A stretch of 64,000 nucleotides of DNA from NCBI RefSeq assembly GCF_026011795.1, contig NZ_BRVS01000005.1, forward strand, positions 124,001 to 188,000, in the 5' to 3' direction. Positions within the stretch are counted from its first letter, which is position 1. Every line of letters starts with the position of its first letter. The notes beneath the pieces were generated by a model that did not search any database, had not been told where the DNA came from, and was given only the letters and a program-made list of their open reading frames with translations. Of this stretch, positions 16,854 through 24,850 are shown in pieces. The stretch is from Arthrobacter mangrovi. Lineage in GTDB: Bacteria; Actinomycetota; Actinomycetes; Actinomycetales; Micrococcaceae. The translations under genes and the position numbers were made by a program.

Positions 16854-17978
16854 TCAGGCGCGGGCCCCCACCATCCGGTAGTGGGCATCCAGCTGCTCCG
16901 CGCTGACGGCCAGCGAGCGGTTTTCGACGACGAACCGCCGCGCCGCGCCGCGCATGTCCTGGTAGCCCGCGTCGCCGAGGCTCAGCAGCTCCAGCAGGCC
17001 GTCGCGCAGCTGGGAGTAGTCCGCTTCGCCTGCGAGCAGGCCGGTAGTACCGTCGTCGAGCATCTCCGGGATGCCGCCGCTGCGGTACGCAAGCACCGGG
17101 GTCCCGCAGGCCTGGGCCTCCAGCACCACGAGGCCCGCCGCCTCCCTCGCTCCCCCTGCCTCCTGGCTCGGTGCCACCAGCACGTGGGCCTTCTGCATCC
17201 AGCCGCGGATCGCCTCGCGGTCCAACCGGCCGAGGAAATCTATGTGGGGATGGCTCGCGGCCTGCTCCTTGACGGCGTCGCGCAGCGGGCCGTCGCCGAT
17301 GACCACGAGCCGGTGGCGGGCCTTGCGCCAGACCGCCAGGGAGGCATCGATCAGGTCCCGGATCCCCTTCTGGGTGTTCAGCGTGCCCACGAACAGCACG
17401 ATCGGCGTTTCCCGTTCCTCCCGCGCGCCCGGCGCGAAGTAGTCCGTGTCGACCCCCTGATAGTGCACCTCGATCTTGTCTGCGTCCATTCCCAGCGCGG
17501 TGGCCCGCCCGGCCAGGTAGTTGCTGACGGCGAGAAGCCGCTGGCTCTGCGCGGATGCGGCCAGCACGTTGCGGTGGTGCCACTTGGCCATCATGGTGTC
17601 CGCAGGGTTAGCCAGTGACACGACGTCGGAGCCGTGGAGGGTGGTGATCAGCGGCGTCCCGGAGAGGCGGGCCGCTTCGACGGCGGGGCGGGACCAGGTC
17701 CCGAAGTGCTGGTGGACGATGTCCGGCTTGTAGCGGCGCACCGCCAAGGTCATCGCGGGCATGAAGGCCGGCATCACCAGCTCGCGGCGGCGGAAGCCGA
17801 GCAGCTGCCCGGGCACGAAGTCAGTGATGGGGACAGTAATGGACTTGTCCTGGATCTCGGCCACGAGCGTGAAGACCCGGAAGTCGTGGCTGCCCTTGAG
17901 GTGCTCCGCGTGGGCCACGGCGAAGTAGGTCGGCGGGATCCGCAAGGTGCTCTTGGTGATCGCTATCTTCACGTGCAT
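16854..17978 (-). CDS. Glycosyltransferase family 4
   Basis: 374 aa GT-B enzyme. The N-terminal domain contains DIVHQHFGTWSRP and PLITTLHGSDVVSLA; the C-terminal donor domain has PIVLFVGTLNTQKGI, RLVVIGDGPL and the E-x7-E motif within REAAGLVVLEAQACGTPVL. These are standard GT4 hallmarks (retaining transfer from NDP-sugars). The start is the ATG at 17978; the longer upstream frame runs into the divergent promoter region. It is the first gene of the minus-strand glycosyltransferase run. Confidence 0.87.
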   Translation of the reverse strand: MHVKIAITKSTLRIPPTYFAVAHAEHLKGSHDFRVFTLVAEIQDKSITVPITDFVPGQLLGFRRRELVMPAFMPAMTLAVRRYKPDIVHQHFGTWSRPAVEAARLSGTPLITTLHGSDVVSLANPADTMMAKWHHRNVLAASAQSQRLLAVSNYLAGRATALGMDADKIEVHYQGVDTDYFAPGAREERETPIVLFVGTLNTQKGIRDLIDASLAVWRKARHRLVVIGDGPLRDAVKEQAASHPHIDFLGRLDREAIRGWMQKAHVLVAPSQEAGGAREAAGLVVLEAQACGTPVLAYRSGGIPEMLDDGTTGLLAGEADYSQLRDGLLELLSLGDAGYQDMRGAARRFVVENRSLAVSAEQLDAHYRMVGARA

Positions 17979-18147
17979 CCTGACGGGTTCTCGGCGGGCG
18001 CGGCTGTCCGGCCGCGGTGGACACAGCAATCCTAGCCGGGCCACCTTGGGTTTTCCGTTGGTGCCCGGACGGTAGGCTTGTCCTGGCTCCACCGCGTCCC
18101 TGCCGCCGGAGCCAGGCAGTTGGCCTGAGCCGCGACAGACAAAGGAC

Positions 18148-19290
18148 ATGATGGCAGCCCCCCGGATCTTGTGCATCTCTTTCTCCGATATCGAGGCCGA
18201 TTCCCGGGTCCTGCGGCAGGTTCGGCTGCTGGCCGAAGCCGGCGAGGTCACCACGCTCTGCTACGGCAACCGGCCGCCGGGAGCCACCCACCATCTGGAA
18301 GTCGACTCCGCGCTGCCGTCCCTGCCCCAGACCCCGGCGGGCGTGCTCAAGCTGGCCCTGCGGCGCTTTGCCGCCGTCGAGTTGTCCGCGCCGGCCCTCA
18401 AACAGGCCCGGGAACTGGTCGGCGGCCGGACCTTCGACCTGGTCGTGGCCAATGAGGCCCGTGCGCTCCCCCTCGCGCACGCGGTTGCCCACGGCGCCCC
18501 GGTGTGGGGCGACATGCACGAATGGGCGCCTGAGGAACGTGCCCATGTCCTGCCCTGGCGGCTGCTCGTCAAGCCCTACATGTACAGCATCTGCGCCAAG
18601 TATTTGCCGAGAACGACGGCGGTGACTGCGGTTAATGCCTCAATCGCGGCCCTGTACACGGAACAGTTCGGCTGCCCCACCGAGGTGGTCCGCAACGCCG
18701 GACCCTTCCGCGACCTGGAACCTTCGCCGCCGGTGCCCGGCAGGATCCGCCTCGTCCATAGCGGCGCGGCGGTACCGGGCCGGAACCTTGAGGGGACCAT
18801 CGAAGCCGTCAAGGCACTCGACGACCGCTTCACCCTGGACCTCTACTTGGTGAAGGCCCGTGACGGAGGCCGGTACTGGCAGCAGCTCAAGGACCTGGCC
18901 GCCGGGGATCCGCGCATCACCTTCCACGATGCCGTCACGCCGGAGGAACTGCCGGCGACGCTCAACCGGTACGACGTCGGCGTCTTCAGCCTCCCGCCGC
19001 AGACCACCAACCACCGGCTGATGCTCCCGAACAAGTTCTTCGATTTCGTCCAGGCGCGGCTGGCCCTGGTCTTCAGCCCCTCGCCCGAGACGGCGAAGCT
19101 TATGCAGGAGCACGATCTAGGCGTCATCACCGAGGATTTCAGCAATGCCGCGCTGACCCGGGCGGTGGCGTCCCTGACGAACGCCGACGTGGAGCGGTAC
19201 AAGGCCAACACCCACCGGGCGGCGCGTGCCCTGAGCTCGGCAGAGGACGAATCGGTGACCCGTGCGCTACTGGCCCGGCTGCTCGGCTGA
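18148..19290 (+). CDS. Glycosyltransferase (GT-B fold, GT4-like), paralogue of the 13461-14609 protein
   Basis: 380 aa. The N-terminal ILCISFSDIEADSRVLRQV, central GDMHEWAPEERAHV and TAVTAVNASIAALY, and C-terminal LPNKFFDFVQARLALVFSP with GVITEDFSNAAL align by eye along the length of the minus-strand enzyme at 13461. The two likely arose by duplication and may act on related acceptors. It is transcribed alone on the plus strand, divergent from the GT4 gene and convergent to the next one. The start could be either of two adjacent ATG codons (18148 or 18151). Confidence 0.82.
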   Translation: MMAAPRILCISFSDIEADSRVLRQVRLLAEAGEVTTLCYGNRPPGATHHLEVDSALPSLPQTPAGVLKLALRRFAAVELSAPALKQARELVGGRTFDLVVANEARALPLAHAVAHGAPVWGDMHEWAPEERAHVLPWRLLVKPYMYSICAKYLPRTTAVTAVNASIAALYTEQFGCPTEVVRNAGPFRDLEPSPPVPGRIRLVHSGAAVPGRNLEGTIEAVKALDDRFTLDLYLVKARDGGRYWQQLKDLAAGDPRITFHDAVTPEELPATLNRYDVGVFSLPPQTTNHRLMLPNKFFDFVQARLALVFSPSPETAKLMQEHDLGVITEDFSNAALTRAVASLTNADVERYKANTHRAARALSSAEDESVTRALLARLLG

Positions 19291-19328
19291 CAGGCCAACG
19301 CCCGGCCCCGGGGCAGCACGCGCGGCCG

Positions 19329-19372
19329 GCGCCCGGCCCGGACGCGCCGAGCGGGGCGTGGTGGCCGGGCGC
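19329..19372. terminator. Long-loop hairpin between convergent genes, possible bidirectional terminator
   Basis: Perfect 10-bp arms GCGCCCGGCC (19329-19338) and GGCCGGGCGC (19363-19372) enclose a 24-base GC-rich loop. It sits in the 102-base gap between two converging glycosyltransferase genes. There is no T-run, so function as a terminator is inferred from position only. Confidence 0.35.
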
Positions 19373-19392
19373 GCGGACGGGGCCGCCTGTCG

Positions 19393-20553
19393 TCAGGCCC
19401 GGCGGACCGCTGCGGCGACGGCCTCCGCGGCCTTCGAACCCACGCGGCGGAGTGAATAGTTCTCCCTGACCCAGCCGGCCAGTCTGGCGCGCTCTGCGGG
19501 TGCCGCCGGACTTTCCAGCACCGTGGCCATGGCCTCGGCAACCTCCCCGCCATCCCAGTCCACGCTGTGCCCGAGGTTGTCCCGCTTTACGATCTCCCGC
19601 AACGGACCGACCCCGGCGTAGATCACCGGCGCACCGCAGGCCAGGCTGGCGAAGGCCTTCGTCGCAAAGGCGAAATCGTAGCCCCGTCCCGGACGCACCG
19701 AGGCGAGGCCGGCGGCGGCCTCCCGCAGAGCCGCGGCCGTTTCGGAGCCGCCGGCCACGCCCATGAACCGGATACGGTTGCCGGCAGGAGCAGCGCGTTC
19801 GGCCAGTTCGGCCAGTTCCACGCCCTGGCCATACATCAGCAGTTCGGCGTCAGGGAAGCGGTCCATGACCTTCAGGAATCCGTCCACGAAGACACCGGCG
19901 CCCTGGATCTCCGACATCGTGCCGGCATAGACAAAGGTCCGCTTCGATCCGGTCGGCACGGCTGCCTCCGCCCCTGCCCCCGATACTGCCGGGGTGAACG
20001 TGTCGGTGTCGATCCCGGTGCCGACCTCCGCGACCTTGGCCCGCCCGCGGGTCAGGCTCCGCACGGCGCCGCTCACGCCCGAGGAAACACTGAGGACGCC
20101 GGCGGCGCCGTTCAGGACCCACCGTTCGACGGTCCGCAGCACCGCCACGACCAGGGGGTGGACCCCGATGCCGGCGGCCGCATCGGAACTGACGTCGGCG
20201 GCGAAATAGACGTACGGCCGTCGCCGTAGCCGGCTGGCGACCCGGACCACCACGCCGGTGGTCGGCGGCGGCTCGACCAGCACGGCATCGAACCGCGGCG
20301 CGGCCAGCAGCCGGAAGAACAGCGGGATATCGAAGCTCGCATACTGGACGTAGCCGCGGACGGCGCCGGTCCGGTCCCGCAGCACGGGCCACCGCCGGAT
20401 TCCGCGGGTGGACCTTGCCGCCCCAGGGGCACGGCTGGTCAGCACCGTCACCGTGTGCCCGGCCTCCTCGAGCCCCTTGACGGTGGCGGCGAGGCGATAA
20501 GCCGCGGCGCCGGCTTCAGGAGCGAAAATGCGGCTGGCAACCAGGATGTGCAT
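19393..20553 (-). CDS. Glycosyltransferase family 4
   Basis: 386 aa GT-B enzyme. HILVASRIFAPEAGAAAYRL opens the acceptor domain; GVLSVSSGVSGAVR, TFVYAGTMSEIQGAGVFVDG and the donor-site stretch DFAFATKAFASLACGAPVIY follow. The architecture resembles WcaI/WbuB-type transferases that add amino sugars to lipid carriers. It ends the minus-strand run that begins with the UDP-sugar genes (24662 to 19393), so it is a good candidate to use the product of that pathway. The ATG at 20553 starts four bases after the stop of the upstream oxidoreductase gene. Confidence 0.85.
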   Translation of the reverse strand: MHILVASRIFAPEAGAAAYRLAATVKGLEEAGHTVTVLTSRAPGAARSTRGIRRWPVLRDRTGAVRGYVQYASFDIPLFFRLLAAPRFDAVLVEPPPTTGVVVRVASRLRRRPYVYFAADVSSDAAAGIGVHPLVVAVLRTVERWVLNGAAGVLSVSSGVSGAVRSLTRGRAKVAEVGTGIDTDTFTPAVSGAGAEAAVPTGSKRTFVYAGTMSEIQGAGVFVDGFLKVMDRFPDAELLMYGQGVELAELAERAAPAGNRIRFMGVAGGSETAAALREAAAGLASVRPGRGYDFAFATKAFASLACGAPVIYAGVGPLREIVKRDNLGHSVDWDGGEVAEAMATVLESPAAPAERARLAGWVRENYSLRRVGSKAAEAVAAAVRRA

Positions 20554-20557
20554 GCAG

Positions 20558-21580
20558 TCAGTCCTGCAGCCGGATGGTCCTGGCCTCGCGGCCGGACGCG
20601 GCCATGGCCTCGGCCACCCGCAGCGTGTTGAGGCCTTCCCGCATTGACACGATCCCGGCACCGGCCCCGCTGTCCGCCGGCGCCTCCCCGCGGACGGACA
20701 GGATGGCGTCGCGGAATGCCTCGTGCTCGACCTTCAGCGGCTCCCGCTTGGCGATCGCCAGGCGGGTCACGTCGCCCTCGCTGACTCCCCGGAAATTGGC
20801 CACGGAGTCCCACTCGGTGCTGATGGTCCCGTTCTCGTAGTAGGTCAGGTCCGCCGTCAGCGTGTCGGCTACGAAGGAACCGCGCTCCCCCGTCACCACG
20901 GTCATCCGTTCCTTCATCGGCGAGAGCCAGTTGACCAGATGGCTGGTGATGATGCCGTTGGCGAGCTGGCCGTTCGCCGCCAGCATGTCCTCATGTTCGC
21001 GTCCGGAGCGGGTCGTGGTCCGGGCGCTGACGGACTCGTACTGGCTCTCTGCCAGCCAGGCGGTCAGGTCGATGTCGTGCGTTCCCAGATCCTTGATCAC
21101 CCCGACGTCGGCGATCCGCGACGGGAACGGCCCCTGCCGGCGCGTCGCAATCTGGTAAACCTCGCCCAGGTCGCCATTCTGCAGGCGCGCACGCAGCGAC
21201 TGCAGGGCCGGGTTATAGCGCTCGATGTGCCCGACGGCACCCACCAGGCCGCGGCTCTCGAATGCGTCGGCGAGCCGCTCGCCGCCCTCGATCGTGGAGG
21301 CGATCGGCTTCTCGACCATGGTGTGGATGCCGGCCTCTGCCAGGGCGAGGCCGACTTCCTCGTGCAGGCCGGTGGGCACGGCGCACATCACCATGTCCAG
21401 CCCGTGCTCGATCAGCTGTTCAACCCTGTTGTAGAAGGGCAGGTCACCGGCGACGCCGTGCGGGTCGCCGTAGGCATCCGCAACGGCCACCAGTTCCACG
21501 CCCTCGGTCTCCTGCAGCACCCTGGCGTGGTGGCGGCCCATCATACCCAGCCCGATCAGGCCGGCGCGCAGCTTACCCAT
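20558..21580 (-). CDS. Gfo/Idh/MocA oxidoreductase, WbpB/WlbA-like (UDP-N-acetylglucosaminuronate 3-dehydrogenase)
   Basis: 340 aa. N-terminal Rossmann fold with GLIGLGMMGRHHA (7-19), the Gfo/Idh/MocA motif EKPIA (90-94), and the active-site region KDLGTHDIDLT with His168/Asp169. WbpB/WlbA oxidises C3 of UDP-GlcNAcA using NAD. Function is assigned mainly from context: the next genes are a WbpE-like aminotransferase, a WbpD-like acetyltransferase and a WbpA-like UDP-sugar dehydrogenase, the complete set for UDP-2,3-diacetamido-2,3-dideoxyglucuronate. Another sugar-3-dehydrogenase role is possible. Confidence 0.82.
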   Translation of the reverse strand: MGKLRAGLIGLGMMGRHHARVLQETEGVELVAVADAYGDPHGVAGDLPFYNRVEQLIEHGLDMVMCAVPTGLHEEVGLALAEAGIHTMVEKPIASTIEGGERLADAFESRGLVGAVGHIERYNPALQSLRARLQNGDLGEVYQIATRRQGPFPSRIADVGVIKDLGTHDIDLTAWLAESQYESVSARTTTRSGREHEDMLAANGQLANGIITSHLVNWLSPMKERMTVVTGERGSFVADTLTADLTYYENGTISTEWDSVANFRGVSEGDVTRLAIAKREPLKVEHEAFRDAILSVRGEAPADSGAGAGIVSMREGLNTLRVAEAMAASGREARTIRLQD

Positions 21581-21583
21581 GGC

Positions 21584-22678
21584 TCAGGCACCTGCCTTCG
21601 CCAGCGCGTTGACCGCGGTCGCAATGCGGTCCAGGTCCTCCTGGTCCAGGGAGGGATGGACCGGCAGCGACAGCACCTGCCGCGCGGCGGCTTCCGTCAC
21701 CGGCAGGTCGGCCGGCCGGCTGAAGGACGGCAGGCGATGGTTCGGGATCGGATAGTACACGCCCGAGCCGATCCGGTATTCCTCTTTCAGGGCCGCGGCA
21801 AAGCGGTCGCGCTCATTCTCCGGCACGCGGATCGTGTATTGGTGGTAGACGTGGGTCGCCCCGTCCGCGACCGCCGGCGTTCCGACGCCCTCGAGGCTGG
21901 AGGTCAGGAACGCCGCGTTGGCCTGCCGTTGCTCGGTCCAGCGCCGGATCTTGGTCAGCTGGACCCGGCCGATCGCCGCATGGAGGTTGGTCATCCGGGC
22001 ATTGAAACCGACGAGTTCATTCTCGTACTGCCGTTCCATCCCCTGGTTACGCAGCAACCGCAGCCGGCGTTCGACGTCGTGGTCCCCCGTGGAGACCATG
22101 CCGCCCTCTCCCGAGGTCATGTTCTTCGTCGGGTAGAGGCTGAACATGGCGAAGGTACCGAAGGTGCCGACCCGCTTGCCGTTCAGCGCGCCGCCGTGTG
22201 CCTGCGCCGCGTCCTCGAAGAGGGCCAGGCCTTGCTCGGCCGCCAGGGCGCCCAGCGCGTCCATGTTCGCCGGGTGGCCGTAGAGATGGACCGGCATGAT
22301 GGCCTTGGTGCGCTCGGTGATGAGCGGCTCGACAGCGGCGGCGTCAAGGCAGTAATGGTCCGGCTCGATGTCCGCGAACACGGGGGTGGCGCCCGTCAGC
22401 GCCACCGAGTTCGCCGTCGCGGCGAACGTGAAGGACGGGACGATGACCTCGTCACCCGGGCCGATACCGGCCGCGAGCAGGCCCAGGTGCAGGCCGGACG
22501 TGCCCGAGTTGACGGCCACCGCCGCCCGCCCGTCAAGCAGGACTTCGGAGAACTCCTGTTCGAAGGAAGCCACTTCGGCCCCCTGCGCCAGCATGCCCGA
22601 AACCAGCACCGCGTCCACCGCGGCCCGTTCCTCGTCCCCGATGATCGGCTTCGCGGCCGGGATAAAGTCCTTGCTCAC
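21584..22678 (-). CDS. DegT/DnrJ/EryC1/StrS aminotransferase, WbpE/WlbC-like
   Basis: 364 aa PLP enzyme. VNSGTSGLHLGLLAAGI (57-73) binds the cofactor phosphate, Asp156 lies in LFEDAAQAHGG, and the Schiff-base lysine is Lys185 in SLYPTKNMTSGEGG. The family transfers an amino group from glutamate to a keto sugar nucleotide; in the WbpE pathway the substrate is the 3-keto product of WbpB. It is packed three bases from the oxidoreductase and directly abuts the acetyltransferase, which supports a coupled pathway. The C3 specificity is inferred from context. Confidence 0.87.
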   Translation of the reverse strand: MSKDFIPAAKPIIGDEERAAVDAVLVSGMLAQGAEVASFEQEFSEVLLDGRAAVAVNSGTSGLHLGLLAAGIGPGDEVIVPSFTFAATANSVALTGATPVFADIEPDHYCLDAAAVEPLITERTKAIMPVHLYGHPANMDALGALAAEQGLALFEDAAQAHGGALNGKRVGTFGTFAMFSLYPTKNMTSGEGGMVSTGDHDVERRLRLLRNQGMERQYENELVGFNARMTNLHAAIGRVQLTKIRRWTEQRQANAAFLTSSLEGVGTPAVADGATHVYHQYTIRVPENERDRFAAALKEEYRIGSGVYYPIPNHRLPSFSRPADLPVTEAAARQVLSLPVHPSLDQEDLDRIATAVNALAKAGA

Positions 22679-23314
22679 TCAGTTCTGCCCTTCTTCCGTA
22701 TTGGCCGTCGGGTCCGCCGCGGCTTCGCGCAGCAGCCCGTTCTCCTCCGTGTAGGCGTCGCCGCTTTCCGGACACACCCACCGGTGCGCCGGGGCCCCGT
22801 CCTCCTGGCGCAGGGGGTGGCCGGATTTGCCGACCCAGCCGATCCTCCGCGCCGGGACCCCGGCCATCAGCGCGAAGTCAGGCACGTCCTTGGTCACCAC
22901 GGCGCCGGCGGCGATCGTGGCCCAGCGGCCGATCCGCACCGGCGCCACACAGACCGCCCGTGCCCCGACCGAGGCGCCCTCCGCGATGCTCACGCCCACG
23001 GGAATCCAGTCGTGCGCGCTCTTGAGCGTGCCGTCCGGGTTGATCGAGCGCGGATAGGTGTCATTGGTCAGGACCGCGGCCGGCCCGATGAAGACCCCGC
23101 GGCCGAGCTCGGCCGGCTCGTAGACCAGCGCATAATTCTGGATCTTGGTGTTGTCTCCGATCCGGACCCCGGTGCCCACATAGGCGCCCCTGCCGACGAT
23201 GCAGTCGGCGCCCAGGACCGCGTCCTCGCGGACCTGCGCGAGATGCCAGATCTTGGTGCCCTCGCCCAGCCGGGCGCGTTCGGAGACATCGGCTGTCTCA
23301 GCGATAAATCCCAC
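22679..23314 (-). CDS. Acyltransferase with left-handed beta-helix (WbpD/WlbB-like N-acetyltransferase)
   Basis: 211 aa hexapeptide-repeat protein. Repeats such as ILGADCIVGRGAYVG-type turns, VFIGPAAVLTNDTYPRS and the active-site region AEGASVGARAVCVAPVRIG fit the WbpD/PglD-like acetyltransferases that use acetyl-CoA to acylate an amino sugar nucleotide and act as trimers. The C-terminal 50 residues after WVGKSGHPL form a small extra region (GDAYTEENGLLRE). It sits between the UDP-sugar dehydrogenase and the aminotransferase, so it most likely acetylates the 3-amino group made by the latter. Confidence 0.86.
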   Translation of the reverse strand: MGFIAETADVSERARLGEGTKIWHLAQVREDAVLGADCIVGRGAYVGTGVRIGDNTKIQNYALVYEPAELGRGVFIGPAAVLTNDTYPRSINPDGTLKSAHDWIPVGVSIAEGASVGARAVCVAPVRIGRWATIAAGAVVTKDVPDFALMAGVPARRIGWVGKSGHPLRQEDGAPAHRWVCPESGDAYTEENGLLREAAADPTANTEEGQN

Positions 23315-23372
23315 CGTTATAGCTCCCTTTCGTGCGAAACTGCGTGCCGCCGTCGTACTTGCCGCGGTGCCC

Positions 23373-24662
23373 TCAGGCCTTGCCGATCACCCGGTAGGTG
23401 ACCCCCTGCCACTGCTCCGGGCTGCTGACCCTGCGGCCGTCGATGAAGACCTTGATGCCCGGCAGGTCGTCCGGCCCCAGCTTCTTGTACTCGGCGTGGT
23501 CCGCCTGTACGACGGCGGCGTCCGCCGGCTCGCTCAGGTGGTACGGGGCGAAGCCGAGCTTCTCGAGCTCAGCGTCGCTGTACAGCGGGTCGTGGACGAG
23601 CGCCGTGCCTCCGCGGGACTTCAGCGCTTCGACCGCGCCGAAGACGCCGGAGAAGGCGGTCTCCTTCACTCCCCCGCGGTAAGCGGCGCCGAGGACGACG
23701 ACGCGTGCCCCGGCCAGGTCGCCGAAGGCGCCTTCGAGCAGGCCGATCGTGTAGTCCGGCATACCGGCGTTGGCTTCGCGCGCCGCGCGGACCACGGAGG
23801 CCTCCGGGTCATTCCAGAGGTAGAGCCGCGGATAGACCGGGATGCAGTGGCCGCCGACGGCGATGCCGGGCTGGTGGATGTGGCTGTAGGGCTGGGAGTT
23901 GGACGCTTCGATCACCTGGTAGATGTCGATGCCGGCGGTCGCGGCGTAGCGCGCGAACTGGTTGGCCAGGCCGATGTTGACATCCCGGTAGGTGGTCTCG
24001 GCAAGCTTGGCCAGCTCGGAGGCCTCGGCGGATCCGAGGTCCCAGACGCCGTTGGGCCGGGCCAGGTCGGGGCGGTCGTCGAAGTCCAGCACGGCTTCGT
24101 AGAAGTCCTTCGCGGCCGCGGCTCCGGCCTCGGAGAGCCCGCCGATGAGCTTGGGATATTTGCGCAGGTCCTCGAAGACGCGCCCCGTGAGGACCCGTTC
24201 GGGCGAGAAGACCAGGTGGAAGTCCTTGCCCTCGGTCAGGCCGGAGCCGGACTCGAGCATCGGCTTCCAGCGGGTGCGGGTTGTTCCTACCGGCAAGGTC
24301 GTCTCATAGGAGACCAGCGTGCCGGGCGTCAGGTGGCGGGCCAGTTCCTCGGTCGCCGCATCCATCCAGGCGAAGTCCGGCCGCGCCTCGGCATCCACGA
24401 ACAGCGGGACGACCAGGACCACGGCATCCGCGCCCGGCACGGCCTCGGCGTAGCTGGTGGTGGCCTTCAGCCGTCCGGCCGGCACCAGCTCGCTCAGCTT
24501 CTCCTGCAGCCGGGCTTCCCCCGGGAACGGTTCGGAGGCCTCGTTGACCTGCGCGACAACGCCTTCGTTGACGTCGACGCCGATCACGTCGTGCCCCTTG
24601 GATGCAAACTGCGCCGCGAGCGGCAGGCCGATCTTTCCCAGAGCAATGACGGCAATCTTCAC
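23373..24662 (-). CDS. Nucleotide sugar dehydrogenase, WbpA-like UDP-N-acetylglucosamine 6-dehydrogenase
   Basis: 429 aa. N-terminal NAD-binding fold with ALGKIGLPLA (7-16), and the catalytic cysteine Cys273 in AVGGHCIPVYPRLY. The GGHCIPVYP form is typical of the UDP-GlcNAc/ManNAc 6-dehydrogenase branch rather than UDP-glucose dehydrogenase. It performs a two-step oxidation of C6 to a uronic acid. As the first gene of the operon that continues with the acetyltransferase, aminotransferase and 3-dehydrogenase genes, it would provide UDP-GlcNAcA for the pathway. UDP-ManNAc as substrate is the main alternative. Confidence 0.86.
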   Translation of the reverse strand: MKIAVIALGKIGLPLAAQFASKGHDVIGVDVNEGVVAQVNEASEPFPGEARLQEKLSELVPAGRLKATTSYAEAVPGADAVVLVVPLFVDAEARPDFAWMDAATEELARHLTPGTLVSYETTLPVGTTRTRWKPMLESGSGLTEGKDFHLVFSPERVLTGRVFEDLRKYPKLIGGLSEAGAAAAKDFYEAVLDFDDRPDLARPNGVWDLGSAEASELAKLAETTYRDVNIGLANQFARYAATAGIDIYQVIEASNSQPYSHIHQPGIAVGGHCIPVYPRLYLWNDPEASVVRAAREANAGMPDYTIGLLEGAFGDLAGARVVVLGAAYRGGVKETAFSGVFGAVEALKSRGGTALVHDPLYSDAELEKLGFAPYHLSEPADAAVVQADHAEYKKLGPDDLPGIKVFIDGRRVSSPEQWQGVTYRVIGKA

Positions 24663-24850
24663 CGGGTGGATACCTCTTCTACATTGTGCTGCGCTGCTGA
24701 CAGGCGGACCGGGAGGTCCCTGACAAGGTTACCGCTACTGTGTGCCGCCGTTTGCCGCCTCCGGTTTATCCACAGGCGCCGGCCACGGGCAGCGCGCGCC
24801 CGGCGGCCGCGGCTAGGGTGCAGGAAAAGCCGCTCCGTCCAAGGATCCGC

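Noticed and set aside
20723-23401. 892-codon open frame on the plus strand across the WbpB/WbpE/WbpD region
   Set aside because: It is antisense to three genes with clear family motifs and has skewed Arg/Gly/His-rich composition typical of a shadow frame in GC-rich DNA.
24663-24850. tRNA or riboswitch in the divergent region before the FtsK-like gene
   Set aside because: No cloverleaf or known aptamer pattern seen; only a short GC hairpin (GGACCGGGAGGTCC).
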